Shown: piece by piece, positions 8,694 to 16,857 of the stretch
Layout of the letters: each line of letters begins with the position of its first letter
Numbering within the stretch: the stretch's first letter is position 1
Source: Lachnospiraceae bacterium
GTDB taxonomy: Bacteria > Bacillota > Clostridia > Lachnospirales > Lachnospiraceae
Direction: 5' to 3'
Assembly (NCBI GenBank): GCA_016285575.1
Contig: JAEEQX010000001.1
Coordinates: 20,427-84,426, forward strand
DNA: 64,000 nt
Notes under the pieces: model-generated
Seen by the model: the letters and a program-made list of their open reading frames with translations, nothing else
The model's database searches: none
Told to the model about the DNA's origin: nothing
Program-made: the position numbers and the translations under genes

Positions 8694-9920
8694 TTACTTA
8701 ATAACTGCTTTTGTATGTTCAACATAAAGCTTCTGAACTTCTTCGATTCTTCCGAGTCCTTCGATCTGTGTGTCTACCTTATCGAACTTGCCTGAAGCGT
8801 TGAACATGCTCTTCCAAGAATCTTCATCGTCACCTGCCATATCGTTGTTGGCATGATCTCCTGCAACAACCATAAGAGGTCTTAATACTACCTTCTTGTA
8901 ACCTGCTGCAGCTACTGCCTCGATAACATTTTCGCATGCTGTCTCTTCAGGTTCGCCTTCAACTGTACCGACGAATACATTTTCATATCCGAGTTCTTTC
9001 ATCTGTGACTGCATCTGGCTGTAAGATACCTTGGCTGCATGTGATGTACCGTGTCCCATGAATACGAATGCGTATCCGTCTTCTTTTGCTGCATCAAGAC
9101 TGTCATATCCGGCAACTGCCACTGCTGACTTAACTACTGCTTCTGCAACAGCCTTCTTGTCATCATTGACTGCGTTGGCATCTTTTCCAACCTCTCCGAG
9201 AAGGGGCTCTGCTATCTTAACAGACTCAAATTTATCTTCGTACTTCTTAACAGCATCAGTAAGTTCATCGTACTCAGCGCCATGCATAAGATGTGTGGGC
9301 TGGATAACCAGATTCTTAACACCGTTAGCAACTGCTCTCTCAAGTGCCTGGTCCATGTTATCAATCTTCTCATCATCTCTTGCCTGAACATGATTTATAA
9401 TAATCTGTGCCGTGAATGCTCTTCTTACAGACCAATCGGGGAATGCCGCTGCAAGTGCATCCTCAATGCCTTTGATATCATTGGCTCTTGAATCGTTGAA
9501 AGATGTACCGAAGCTTACTACAAGTAACTCATTCTCACCTATTCCATCTGCATTCTTGGGATCATCCTTGGATGCATCTCCTGTATCTCTACCAAAGTAA
9601 TCGGGATCTGCTTCTTCACCTTCAACAAGTTCCTTCTGTGCATCTGTTAGCGCATCCCATGCTTCCTTAGCTGCCTTGCACTGTGCATCTGTTTCATCTG
9701 TTCTTTCCTGAACATAGATAGCGTCGATAAGTGCTGCTACTTCATCTGCCTTCATCTGATCTTCGTTCTCCTCAACGGGGGGTTCTTCTGTTACTCCGGG
9801 GTCTTCGATAACGACAGGCTCGGGATCAACCATTACATTACCCTGTCCATTGTCACATCCTGCAAGGCATACTGTTGAAAGAATACCTGCAATGGCAAAT
9901 GCCAAAAATCTCTTTTTCAT
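8694..9920 (-). CDS. cbiK: Lipoprotein-anchored sirohydrochlorin cobaltochelatase-like protein (CbiK family)
   Basis: A 408-residue precursor. Residues 1-22 form a lipoprotein signal (lipobox LAGC), followed by a Pro/Glu linker, a module with VAALIDAIYVQE and AWDALTDAQKELVEG that resembles repeats of Gram-positive surface proteins, and then a CbiK-type chelatase domain from about residue 130 (LLVVSFGTSF). The metal-site histidines are present: QPTHLMHGAEYD, FMGHGTSH and VAGDHANNDMAGD. Cytosolic CbiK inserts cobalt into sirohydrochlorin and is about 260 residues long; this one should lie outside the membrane. It is the first gene after the cobalamin riboswitch. The extracytoplasmic role (metal insertion, removal or tetrapyrrole binding) is open. 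Confidence 0.88.
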   Translation of the reverse strand: MKKRFLAFAIAGILSTVCLAGCDNGQGNVMVDPEPVVIEDPGVTEEPPVEENEDQMKADEVAALIDAIYVQERTDETDAQCKAAKEAWDALTDAQKELVEGEEADPDYFGRDTGDASKDDPKNADGIGENELLVVSFGTSFNDSRANDIKGIEDALAAAFPDWSVRRAFTAQIIINHVQARDDEKIDNMDQALERAVANGVKNLVIQPTHLMHGAEYDELTDAVKKYEDKFESVKIAEPLLGEVGKDANAVNDDKKAVAEAVVKSAVAVAGYDSLDAAKEDGYAFVFMGHGTSHAAKVSYSQMQSQMKELGYENVFVGTVEGEPEETACENVIEAVAAAGYKKVVLRPLMVVAGDHANNDMAGDDEDSWKSMFNASGKFDKVDTQIEGLGRIEEVQKLYVEHTKAVIK

Positions 9921-10011
9921 ATTATCCTCCTTAGACCATTAGGTCTTAATAATATTGTTCCCCAAACAATATCATCTTTGCATAATACGTTCCCATACAC
10001 GGGTCTGCGCA

Positions 10012-10042
10012 TAAAAAAAGCCTCTACCTCACGGTAAAGACT
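10012..10042 (-). terminator. Expression-platform terminator of the cobalamin riboswitch
   Basis: On the minus strand a 10-bp stem (10042-10033 with 10028-10019, containing G-U pairs), a four-base loop and a run of seven T residues form an intrinsic terminator between the riboswitch aptamer and cbiK. This is the expected off-state of a transcription-terminating cobalamin riboswitch. A second perfect 6-bp hairpin (10082-10077 with 10070-10065) sits between aptamer and terminator and may take part in the alternative fold. Confidence 0.85.
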
Positions 10043-10099
10043 AACAAAAAAGAACGCAAATAAACGGATTAAAACTAATCCGATTCTTTTTCATACAGC

Positions 10100-10320
10100 C
10101 AATTACTCGTGGCTTGGAATACTTCCTCGTACAGCGTCCGGCAGGTCTCCCGACTCAGATTCAACATTCATACCGCCTTCCCGTATTACCAGTGGCATAT
10201 TGGTATGAACTCCTCTTCACGGTGACGAGTTCGCACAGGATTCGCACCTGTTTCCCTTTTCACCAAAGCAGATAATTACTATCTCTTTGACACCTTACGC
10301 TTTATTCAACTTGAAAAATA
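10100..10320 (-). promoter_or_regulatory. Cobalamin (adenosylcobalamin) riboswitch
   Basis: Read on the minus strand, the region has the hallmark blocks of the B12 element: an A-rich GGGAA segment followed by GGTGCGAATCC (about 10260-10237), a GCCACTG-containing segment near 10195, and the B12 box GAGTCGGGAGACCTGCC (10156-10140). It lies upstream of the terminator at 10012-10042 and of the chelatase/transport/cobalamin operon, so high cobalamin should switch the whole operon off. Boundaries are approximate because I could not run a covariance model. Confidence 0.93.
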
Positions 10321-10411
10321 GTAACACATTGCCTGTATATTTTCAATATAACAGTTAACTAAATAATATGTTTGATTATACTTATAATCTATATTTTTTA
10401 ATAACACATTA

Positions 10412-10481
10412 CGGCACAGGATGGACTTGAACCACCAACTTCGGTCTATGAAACCTATGCCATTCCAGCGGCCACTGCACC
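10412..10481 (-). tRNA. Divergent tRNA-like gene, anticodon CAT (Met or Ile2 class uncertain)
   Basis: On the minus strand 70 nt fold as a cloverleaf: acceptor GGTGCAG (10481-10475) with CTGTGCC (10419-10413), T8, a 4-bp D stem with an unusually short six-base loop (GG kept, canonical A14 replaced by C), an anticodon stem with one A-G mismatch, loop TTCATAG with anticodon CAT at 10450-10448, a four-base variable region, and a T arm GGTGG-TTCAAGT-CCATC matching the TTCRANT consensus. No CCA is encoded. It does not resemble the standard initiator, elongator or Ile2 tRNA I know. It could be a specialised or degenerating tRNA. It lies about 90 bases upstream of the riboswitch on the same strand. 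Confidence 0.7.
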
Positions 10482-10520
10482 AATTATCTGTTCGATAACA
10501 TATATTTTTTACGTAATTTC

Positions 10521-11636
10521 TTATTCTTTTATCAATTCAGCCATATACTTTGATGATATTTCAAGTACGTCAGGATTGGCTATGAACTTGGGATGATGAT
10601 ATGTATATCCCTTTCCACTTCCAATCAAAACATACAGGCTCTTCTTACCGCTTCCCTTGGGAGCATAATCTCCGAAGTCATCACCAATAAGCATATTATC
10701 TCTTTTACCTGTTTTAAGATTAAGAGCGTTTGCCACTTTTAATGACTTTTCATACAGTTCTTCATCGTTAAAAGTTACATGTGATCCTTCCTGCCACTCA
10801 ATATCTATAGTAACGTTATTGAGGCTTGCAAAAGCTTTTACGGCGTTATTGAATTCGTCTTTAATCTCGCTTCTTACACTATCATCAAGCGTTCTAATTG
10901 TGCCTTCCAGTTCGCCCGACTCAGGTATAACATTCCATATATTTCCTGCATTAATTCTTGTTATAGAGATTACCCTGGGCGAAAAAGCATCAACATGTCT
11001 GTCAGAACGTGAATATATCCAGTTGGCTATATCAGTAATCACACTTATCGGATTCTCGCCTTCGTGCGGAATCGCTGCATGAGAGCCTACACCTTTAACA
11101 ATAATCTTGAATCTGTCAACAGAAGACGTAACTCCTCCTTGTGACGTCTCTATTATCCCCACTTCTCTAAAAGGATCAACATGAAAAGCATAGAACTCAT
11201 CTATATCTTTTGTAACTCCTGTCTTAATTACATTTCTTGCACCGTCAAAAACTTCTTCACCGGGTTGAAAAAGAATATATACATTTCCTTTTACATTAGC
11301 TTTATTCTTATTCAAAATAGATGCTGTCATTAGTCCTGATACGAGATGAATATCATGTCCGCACGCATGCATAACTCCCTCGTTTTTTGACGCATACTCA
11401 AGACCGCTTTCTTCCGTAACTGGAAGAGCATCTATATCTGCGCGAAGCAATCTGTTATTACCGCTTTTTTCACCTCTGATCACGGCAAGAGCTCCTGTTT
11501 CAAGATTAAGAGGAACTTCTTCAATATTCTCTTCTTTTAATATCTCTTTTATTCTCTTGGTGGTTTCGTATTCCTTGAATCCCACTTCGGGATGTGAATG
11601 AAACCATTCGAATTCTTTTCTGTAATCTCTTGCCAT
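10521..11636 (-). CDS. M20-family amidohydrolase (N-acyl amino acid deacylase, YxeP-like)
   Basis: A 371-residue metallopeptidase-like amidohydrolase of the M20D group. The metal-binding motif MHACGHDIH (about residues 87-95), FQPGEEVFDGARN with the catalytic glutamate, and VKGVGSHAAIPHEGENP of the dimerisation lid are all present, and the C-terminal HHPKF provides a late metal histidine. These enzymes remove acyl groups from amino acid conjugates. The likeness to B. subtilis YxeP and the gene order after an amino acid ABC importer point to deacylation of imported N-acyl (possibly S-substituted cysteine) compounds; that substrate is inference. ATG at 11636 preceded by CGAGG. Confidence 0.88.
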   Translation of the reverse strand: MARDYRKEFEWFHSHPEVGFKEYETTKRIKEILKEENIEEVPLNLETGALAVIRGEKSGNNRLLRADIDALPVTEESGLEYASKNEGVMHACGHDIHLVSGLMTASILNKNKANVKGNVYILFQPGEEVFDGARNVIKTGVTKDIDEFYAFHVDPFREVGIIETSQGGVTSSVDRFKIIVKGVGSHAAIPHEGENPISVITDIANWIYSRSDRHVDAFSPRVISITRINAGNIWNVIPESGELEGTIRTLDDSVRSEIKDEFNNAVKAFASLNNVTIDIEWQEGSHVTFNDEELYEKSLKVANALNLKTGKRDNMLIGDDFGDYAPKGSGKKSLYVLIGSGKGYTYHHPKFIANPDVLEISSKYMAELIKE

Positions 11637-11653
11637 AATAACCTCGTATTAAC

Positions 11654-12421
11654 CTATATCGAGTAAGAAAATCTCTGAAGGTATCTCTCCAAAAACTTCT
11701 GTGTTCTCTCGTTTTTGGGATTGGTAAAAAACTCTGACGGAGTTGCTGTCTCAATTATCTGTCCCTCTGACATAAATGCTACTTTATCAGCAACATCTCT
11801 GGCAAAATCCATCTCGTGAGTAACTATAAGCATGGTAACTTTTTCTTCTGCAACTTTTCTGATAACTCTCTGTACTTCTCCTACAAGTTCGGGATCGAGT
11901 GCGGATGTGGGTTCGTCAAAAAGAATAATCTTAGGATCAAGTGCAAGCGCTCTTGATATCGCAACTCTTTGTTTTTGACCACCTGATAAAGTGGAAGGGT
12001 ACTGATTAGCCTGTTCCAAAAGACCTACTTTATCAAGATATTTTCTGCCTATCTCTATTGCCTCGGACTTGCTCTTTTTCCTGACTGTAATAAGTGCTTC
12101 GGTTACATTTTCAAGAGCGGTCTTATTAGCAAAAAGACCAAAGTTTTGGAACACCATTGCTGTTCTTCTTCTTGCTTCCAACTTAACATGCTTATTAATC
12201 TTACTTGCTGTAAAACTGTAATCATTAATTCTTACATCTCCTGCATCAGGAGTTTCCAAGAGATTAATACATCTTAAAAGTGTGGACTTACCCGAACCAC
12301 TTGAACCAAGAAGCGCTACTGTCTCACCTTCGTTAACGGTTAGATCTACGCCCTTAAGCACGTGATTGTTGCCAAACTTTTTATGTATATTATTCATTTC
12401 TATCATTACATTACTCATCAC
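11654..12421 (-). CDS. Polar amino acid ABC transporter ATPase (GlnQ/TcyC type)
   Basis: A 255-residue nucleotide-binding subunit of an HAAT-type importer. Walker A is GSSGSGKST, the signature is LSGGQKQRVAIS, Walker B is IILFDEPTSALDPE, and the subfamily block VFQNFGLFANKTALENV is present. It overlaps the permease gene by four bases (ATGA-type coupling). With the permease and lipoprotein upstream it makes a complete importer. Because the operon is preceded by a Met/Cys-codon attenuator, cystine, methionine or their conjugates are the best guess for cargo; sequence alone does not separate these from other polar amino acids. Confidence 0.92.
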   Translation of the reverse strand: MMSNVMIEMNNIHKKFGNNHVLKGVDLTVNEGETVALLGSSGSGKSTLLRCINLLETPDAGDVRINDYSFTASKINKHVKLEARRRTAMVFQNFGLFANKTALENVTEALITVRKKSKSEAIEIGRKYLDKVGLLEQANQYPSTLSGGQKQRVAISRALALDPKIILFDEPTSALDPELVGEVQRVIRKVAEEKVTMLIVTHEMDFARDVADKVAFMSEGQIIETATPSEFFTNPKNERTQKFLERYLQRFSYSI

Positions 12422-13119
12422 GCACTCTCCTTGTTTCTCTTCTCAATGAATGCCACTATTCTCTCTAAGATGATACATAATCCCCAATAGATTAATGCTG
12501 CATCTATGTACGCTTCAAAGAATCTTGATGCTCTTCCTGCCTGTATCTTGGCCTGTCCCATAATCTCCGGTACTGCTGCCGTAAAAGCTAACGATGTATC
12601 TTTTAAAAGTCCTATAAAAAAGTTAGCGAATACAGGTAAACTTATCTTTGCTGCCTGAGGTAACACTATTCTTATCATCGCCTGCCACATTGTCATACCG
12701 ACTGATTCTGCCGCTTCCATCTGGCCCTTATCGACAGCCAATATCGACGCTCTGATTGATTCAGTAAGATATGCTCCTGCATTAAGTGAGTAAGCTATAA
12801 ACATAAATACTACTGCAGGTATCCAGGAAATATCGATCTTGGTTCCGAATTTAAAGTTGATTAATTTTATAAGTATGGGGAATGCGTAATAGATTAACAG
12901 AATTTGAACTACAAGCGGTGTGCCTCTGACAAATGATACATAAAGACCTGTAAGCTTATTGAGTACCGGAACTTTATATATCTTAAACAATGCTCCGAAC
13001 AATCCTATTACGATTCCGACTGCGAAACCAACCACTGCGATCATGATTGTAAAAGGTATACCCTTAAGAATCGATGGGATGATTTCTATCATGAATTGAA
13101 AATCAAATATCTTGCCCAT
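12418..13119 (-). CDS. Polar amino acid ABC transporter permease (TcyB/GlnP type)
   Basis: A 233-residue membrane protein with about five hydrophobic helices. It has the HAAT permease start (IPSILKGIPFTIMIAVVGF), the SFVRGTPLVVQILLIYYA block and the cytoplasmic EAA loop AAESVGMTMWQAMIRIVLPQA (about residues 138-158) that docks to the ATPase. It follows the binding-protein gene after a 61-base gap containing a stable hairpin, a common way to keep more binding protein than membrane subunits. The cargo is likely a sulfur amino acid or derivative, inferred from the operon. Confidence 0.92.
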   Translation of the reverse strand: MGKIFDFQFMIEIIPSILKGIPFTIMIAVVGFAVGIVIGLFGALFKIYKVPVLNKLTGLYVSFVRGTPLVVQILLIYYAFPILIKLINFKFGTKIDISWIPAVVFMFIAYSLNAGAYLTESIRASILAVDKGQMEAAESVGMTMWQAMIRIVLPQAAKISLPVFANFFIGLLKDTSLAFTAAVPEIMGQAKIQAGRASRFFEAYIDAALIYWGLCIILERIVAFIEKRNKESA

Positions 13120-13137
13120 TTACTGCCTCTTTCTTAA

Positions 13138-13173
13138 AACCCGCATTGCCTCAAATGAGAAGCAACGCGGGTT
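13138..13173 (-). terminator. Intercistronic hairpin (partial terminator or mRNA stabiliser)
   Basis: A stem of AACCCGC with GCGGGTT (13173-13167 with 13144-13138), extended by four inner pairs and followed by a short T run on the minus strand, lies between the binding-protein and permease genes. It probably ends a fraction of transcripts or protects the upstream message, giving excess binding protein. Confidence 0.6.
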
Positions 13174-13180
13174 AATCGTC

Positions 13181-14098
13181 TTATTCGGGACGAACGTCTG
13201 TGTAATCAGCTTCGAACCATTCCTTGGAAAGCTCAGCAAGTGCACCGCTTTCTTTAAGCTTAGCTAATGCTGCATCTACTCTAGCGTGGATTTCCTTGCC
13301 CTGCTCATCCTGTGCGAAGATGAAGTGAACGGGTACCTGATCTACGGGCTTACCAACGGGCTTAACCTTAAGTCCCTGAACTTCTGCCTTGCTTACTGCT
13401 ACTGCAGGATCGTTAAGTGTTGCTGCGATTCTTCCGTTGTCAATGTCCTGTAAGATTGTTGTTACGTCTTCGTTGTAGTACTGAATCTTTAACTGATTGT
13501 TAGCGTCGTGCTCTTCATTCCAAATCTCTGCTTCTTCGTTGTGGTTATCACCTACTGTAAGGCCTAAAACTCCGCCTGATGCAACGAGATCTTCGAATGA
13601 TGTTACTGTATCGTTGTCACTTCTTACGATGAGCTGGTTGGTAGCTACGAAGTATGTATTCTCTGTAAGATAGTATTTTGCCTGTCTTTCCTCGTTACTT
13701 GCAATCTGGTTAGCAAGCATCTGGAACTTACCTGAATCAAGTCCGGGGAAGAGTGATTCCCATGCTCCTGATTCGAATTCGAAGTGAAGTGAAGGATCAA
13801 CTTCTTCAATCTTTCTAACTACTTCGATATCGTATCCTGTAAGATAATCATTCTCATCATAGTAGCTGAAAGGTGCGTATGTACCCATTGTTCCAACATG
13901 AACTGTGATTAATTCTTTCTCAGGTGCTACTGCTTCTCCCTCATCTGTTGTAGCACCATTGTCTGCTGCATTAGCTTCAACTTTATTAACCTCTGTATCA
14001 GTATTAATAGGTGCTGCTGCGCCATTGCTCACGCAACCTGCTAAACCTGCTGTTACAAGTGAAAGTGCCAAAATGTTAGTAAATATTCTCTTTTTCAT
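13181..14098 (-). CDS. Amino acid ABC transporter substrate-binding lipoprotein
   Basis: A 305-residue precursor with a lipoprotein signal (lipobox LAGC at about residues 19-22), an Ala/Asn/Glu linker, and a family 3 solute-binding domain. The N-lobe begins VGTMGTYAPFSYYDEND and contains TGYDIEVVRKI (about residues 90-100), the ligand-contacting segment of polar amino acid binders; the hinge and C-lobe follow (GGVLGLTVGDNHNEE and NDPAVAVS). Start ATG 14098 has GAGG upstream. It feeds the permease and ATPase downstream. The hallmarks fit cystine or other polar amino acid binders such as TcyA, but specificity is not readable. Confidence 0.9.
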   Translation of the reverse strand: MKKRIFTNILALSLVTAGLAGCVSNGAAAPINTDTEVNKVEANAADNGATTDEGEAVAPEKELITVHVGTMGTYAPFSYYDENDYLTGYDIEVVRKIEEVDPSLHFEFESGAWESLFPGLDSGKFQMLANQIASNEERQAKYYLTENTYFVATNQLIVRSDNDTVTSFEDLVASGGVLGLTVGDNHNEEAEIWNEEHDANNQLKIQYYNEDVTTILQDIDNGRIAATLNDPAVAVSKAEVQGLKVKPVGKPVDQVPVHFIFAQDEQGKEIHARVDAALAKLKESGALAELSKEWFEADYTDVRPE

Positions 14099-14148
14099 AA
14101 TTTTTTCCTCTTTTCTGCGACTCCTAATATCGCGCTAAATTTTTTAAT

Positions 14149-14955
14149 CTATCTTGTAAGTAACCCTGCATCCAGTACAAACTGATTGCCTGTCATGTAT
14201 CTTGCATCTTCGCTTGCTATGTATTTTACAGCAGCTACAATGTCAGATGTTTCAACCCAAGGAACGGGAAGCAGATTTCCTGCGCTTCTCTCCGCTATCT
14301 CAATGGGCGTTGTGCCTTCAAGTTCTGCCAATCCGTCATTCATGGGAGTGTTAACTCCTGTCGGATGAAGCGATACAACTCTGATACCGTAAGGTGCGAG
14401 TTCTATTGCCTGTGACTTGGTAAGACCAACCAATCCATGCTTGGATGCTGAATAATGACTCATTCTGTTCATACCCCTAAGACCTGCAATTGATGAATTA
14501 TAAATGATCACTCCTTTCTTTTTTTCAATGAGGTGCGGAATAACATATTTGGATACCAACCATCCTCCTCTTAAGTTAATCTCTATCATTGCATCCCATT
14601 GTTCTTCTGTTAATTCCCAGGAATTACCGTATGCGGCAATTCCGGCATTGCTGAATAATATGTCGATTCCGCCGAATTCCTTAACACCTCGCTCAACTGC
14701 TTCCTTGACGTCTTCTCCTTTTCTTACATCGCCGGCGTAAATGACAATCTTGCCTCCGGCTTTTTCTACATCATCTTTGAGTTTCTCAAGATCCTCATTG
14801 GATGATCTGTTGTATGCCGGATATGCTATTTTTTCTCCGAGGTCAAAAGCTATGATGTTAGCTCCTTCCTCTGCAAATCCAAGTGCTACGGCTCTTCCCT
14901 GGCCCTTGGCTGCTCCTGTAATAAATACTGTTTTATTCTGAAATTCTTTGCTCAT
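14149..14955 (-). CDS. Short-chain dehydrogenase/reductase (carveol-dehydrogenase / mycofactocin-SDR-like)
   Basis: A 268-residue classical SDR read from ATG 14955, which has GGAG upstream; the open frame extends 25 codons further but without a plausible start. The cofactor motif is TGAAKGQGR, followed by a NAG motif (SNAGIA) and the catalytic Ser/Tyr/Lys in NSSIAGLRG and HYSASKHG. The GQGRA stretch together with HPTGVNTPMND and LLPVPWVETSDI is characteristic of the carveol-dehydrogenase/mycofactocin-coupled subfamily, whose members hold their nicotinamide cofactor tightly. No mycofactocin genes are visible here. It starts four bases after the Fe-S enzyme stop. The substrate is unknown. Confidence 0.88.
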   Translation of the reverse strand: MSKEFQNKTVFITGAAKGQGRAVALGFAEEGANIIAFDLGEKIAYPAYNRSSNEDLEKLKDDVEKAGGKIVIYAGDVRKGEDVKEAVERGVKEFGGIDILFSNAGIAAYGNSWELTEEQWDAMIEINLRGGWLVSKYVIPHLIEKKKGVIIYNSSIAGLRGMNRMSHYSASKHGLVGLTKSQAIELAPYGIRVVSLHPTGVNTPMNDGLAELEGTTPIEIAERSAGNLLPVPWVETSDIVAAVKYIASEDARYMTGNQFVLDAGLLTR

Positions 14956-14959
14956 TGTT

Positions 14960-16321
14960 TTATCTCCTATCTTTATTGTTAAACCATTCTGTAAATCTCT
15001 TTTTACATGCAAGCGCACATGGTGCTTCACATATACCGCCCTCAGATGTGCACTTATATTTTTCAGGCATCTCGCGGCCCATCCTATCCATCACTTCAAC
15101 TGCTTCATCAAAAGGTATCACTGCGCTTCTTCCTGATAATGCCAAGTCTGCAAATGTGATTGCCATGATTGAACTTGTAACGAATCTAGATAGACAAGGT
15201 TGATTGTCTCCTCCGGGGATTGGATCGCATGCCCATCCAAGTGAACTTTGAAGTGCCAGGGAAGCTGCATTCTCAATCTCCTTAGCGGTACCTCCTTCGA
15301 GGTAAGTAATCGCTGCTGCCGTCATCGCCTGACATACTCCGCATTCTCCGGCGCATCCTGTAATCTCTCCTGTAGGATCTGACTTCGAATATGCTATAAT
15401 TCCGACACCTGCTGCCACGAATAAACTCTCAACTATTTTGTCTTCATCTATATGCTTATCCTCTTCAAAAGCTCTTATTGTCGAGTATAGGAATCCGCCT
15501 CCTGTTCCCATTGGTCCAGGAACTAATTTCACACCTTTGGTTAATGCCTGTACATTGAATACATATTTAAGTATTCTTGTATTTATACCGCTTTGTATTG
15601 ATCTTCCTTCTTCAATGTACTTATCCCATTTTCTAAAGTGATATCCGCTATACGGCGTCTCTATTATTCCAACGGGATTAACGTGTGGTGCCTCTGTTTC
15701 CAACTCCATCAATCGTCTTCGTTCTCTCATCGTATCGAGTACTTTTTTCTTACTATTTTTTGAAAGAAGTACTTCGTATCTTAATGCTGTCTCATAGAGA
15801 TTTTCATTAGCTCTTTCGCTTTCATTTATCCAAGTATTAAAGCTATCGAAAAGCTGTATCTTTTCTTCTTCATTTTTCTTGGTAAAAGCTTTATCGTTAA
15901 TGCTTACTATCTCTATTCTTCCGCCACCGATTGAGTTGCCTTCAAGCGAATACTTTTTATCATCTTCGTCAGTTAGTATGAATCTGACTGCATTGGGATG
16001 TTTGTTTTCTAATGTGACATATTCGAATTCGTAATCGATTCCTTCACTTTTTAGAATCTCTTTTATCTCGAATAATCTCTCATCATCGCACTTAAGTCCG
16101 TACGCTCCGGCAAGCATTCCGATATCTTCATTCATATGACCGAATGTTCCGGCAAATGAGCCGTTAGCATCAAGTTGAATCTGTATCTTTTTTAATTTCC
16201 CTTTTACCAGTTTTCTTGCTTCATTGCCTATCTTACAAGGACCCGCTGTATGAGAACTTGATCCCGGTTGCATTACAGGACCGAATACGTCTTCGAATAT
16301 GTCAGGTATTAACTTACTCAT
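14960..16321 (-). CDS. L-serine dehydratase-like Fe-S enzyme (fused beta-alpha form)
   Basis: A 453-residue protein related to the [4Fe-4S] L-serine ammonia-lyase family. The N-terminal part (about residues 1-170) matches the beta/ACT-like region with GPSSSHTAG-type start (PGSSSHTAGPCKIG). The C-terminal alpha domain has CAGECGVCQAMTAAA, LGWACDPIPGG and QPCLSRF, giving the cysteines expected to bind the cluster. Additional cysteines (CGVC, and CTSEGGICEAPCALAC at the tail) are unlike ordinary serine dehydratases. In this operon it may eliminate from a cysteine- or homoserine-derived substrate rather than serine; that is inference. It overlaps the upstream gene by four bases. Confidence 0.82.
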   Translation of the reverse strand: MSKLIPDIFEDVFGPVMQPGSSSHTAGPCKIGNEARKLVKGKLKKIQIQLDANGSFAGTFGHMNEDIGMLAGAYGLKCDDERLFEIKEILKSEGIDYEFEYVTLENKHPNAVRFILTDEDDKKYSLEGNSIGGGRIEIVSINDKAFTKKNEEEKIQLFDSFNTWINESERANENLYETALRYEVLLSKNSKKKVLDTMRERRRLMELETEAPHVNPVGIIETPYSGYHFRKWDKYIEEGRSIQSGINTRILKYVFNVQALTKGVKLVPGPMGTGGGFLYSTIRAFEEDKHIDEDKIVESLFVAAGVGIIAYSKSDPTGEITGCAGECGVCQAMTAAAITYLEGGTAKEIENAASLALQSSLGWACDPIPGGDNQPCLSRFVTSSIMAITFADLALSGRSAVIPFDEAVEVMDRMGREMPEKYKCTSEGGICEAPCALACKKRFTEWFNNKDRR

Positions 16322-16845
16322 TTCCTCTTCGTGTAAGGAACGAGTTCGTCATCAAGTGTTACCTGAAGTGTCTTATTGATAAGGTTGGTTGCTATCATGA
16401 TTGTCGCGAATGCTGTGATTGCAACTATCTGTTCCTCACTCCACTTGGACTTAAGTCTGTCGAAGATTTCTGCGGGTACGTTATTAGCATCTGTTACAAT
16501 TGCTTTGCCGTAATCAATAAGTATCTTTTCTTCTTCGGTAAATTCAAAATGTTCAAAATCGATTCCTGCATCATCAAGTATCTTTTGGAAAAAGATGCTA
16601 CATACGAGACAATCATTAGTTGTTGATATCGCGTATGAAAAGAAGTTGACCGCTCTCTCTCCAAGGAAGGATTCAATCTCTGCTTCAAGTGGAAACCACT
16701 CCATTAATGCGTGGAAAGCAGGTATTGAATGTATAAGTGTTTTCTTCATGTTGGTGAGTGGTCCGTGTACGCTTACCCACTCATCAATTACTTTTTTGTG
16801 TTTTTCATCTGCCTGTTCGTATTCAAGCTGTGATATATATGCCAT
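16318..16845 (-). CDS. Carboxymuconolactone decarboxylase / AhpD-like family protein
   Basis: A 175-residue, mostly helical protein with the family's redox-type motif CLVCSIFF (about residues 79-86), equivalent to the CxxC of AhpD and related alkylhydroperoxidase-like proteins, followed by EEKILIDYGKAIV and IVAITAFATIMIATNLIN. Such proteins act as thiol peroxidases or reductants, or as small decarboxylases. Here it lies between the sulfhydrylase and the Fe-S enzyme genes in a sulfur operon, so a thiol-redox helper role is plausible. The exact reaction cannot be assigned. Confidence 0.82.
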   Translation of the reverse strand: MAYISQLEYEQADEKHKKVIDEWVSVHGPLTNMKKTLIHSIPAFHALMEWFPLEAEIESFLGERAVNFFSYAISTTNDCLVCSIFFQKILDDAGIDFEHFEFTEEEKILIDYGKAIVTDANNVPAEIFDRLKSKWSEEQIVAITAFATIMIATNLINKTLQVTLDDELVPYTKRK

Positions 16846-16857
16846 TGTTTTTTCCTC

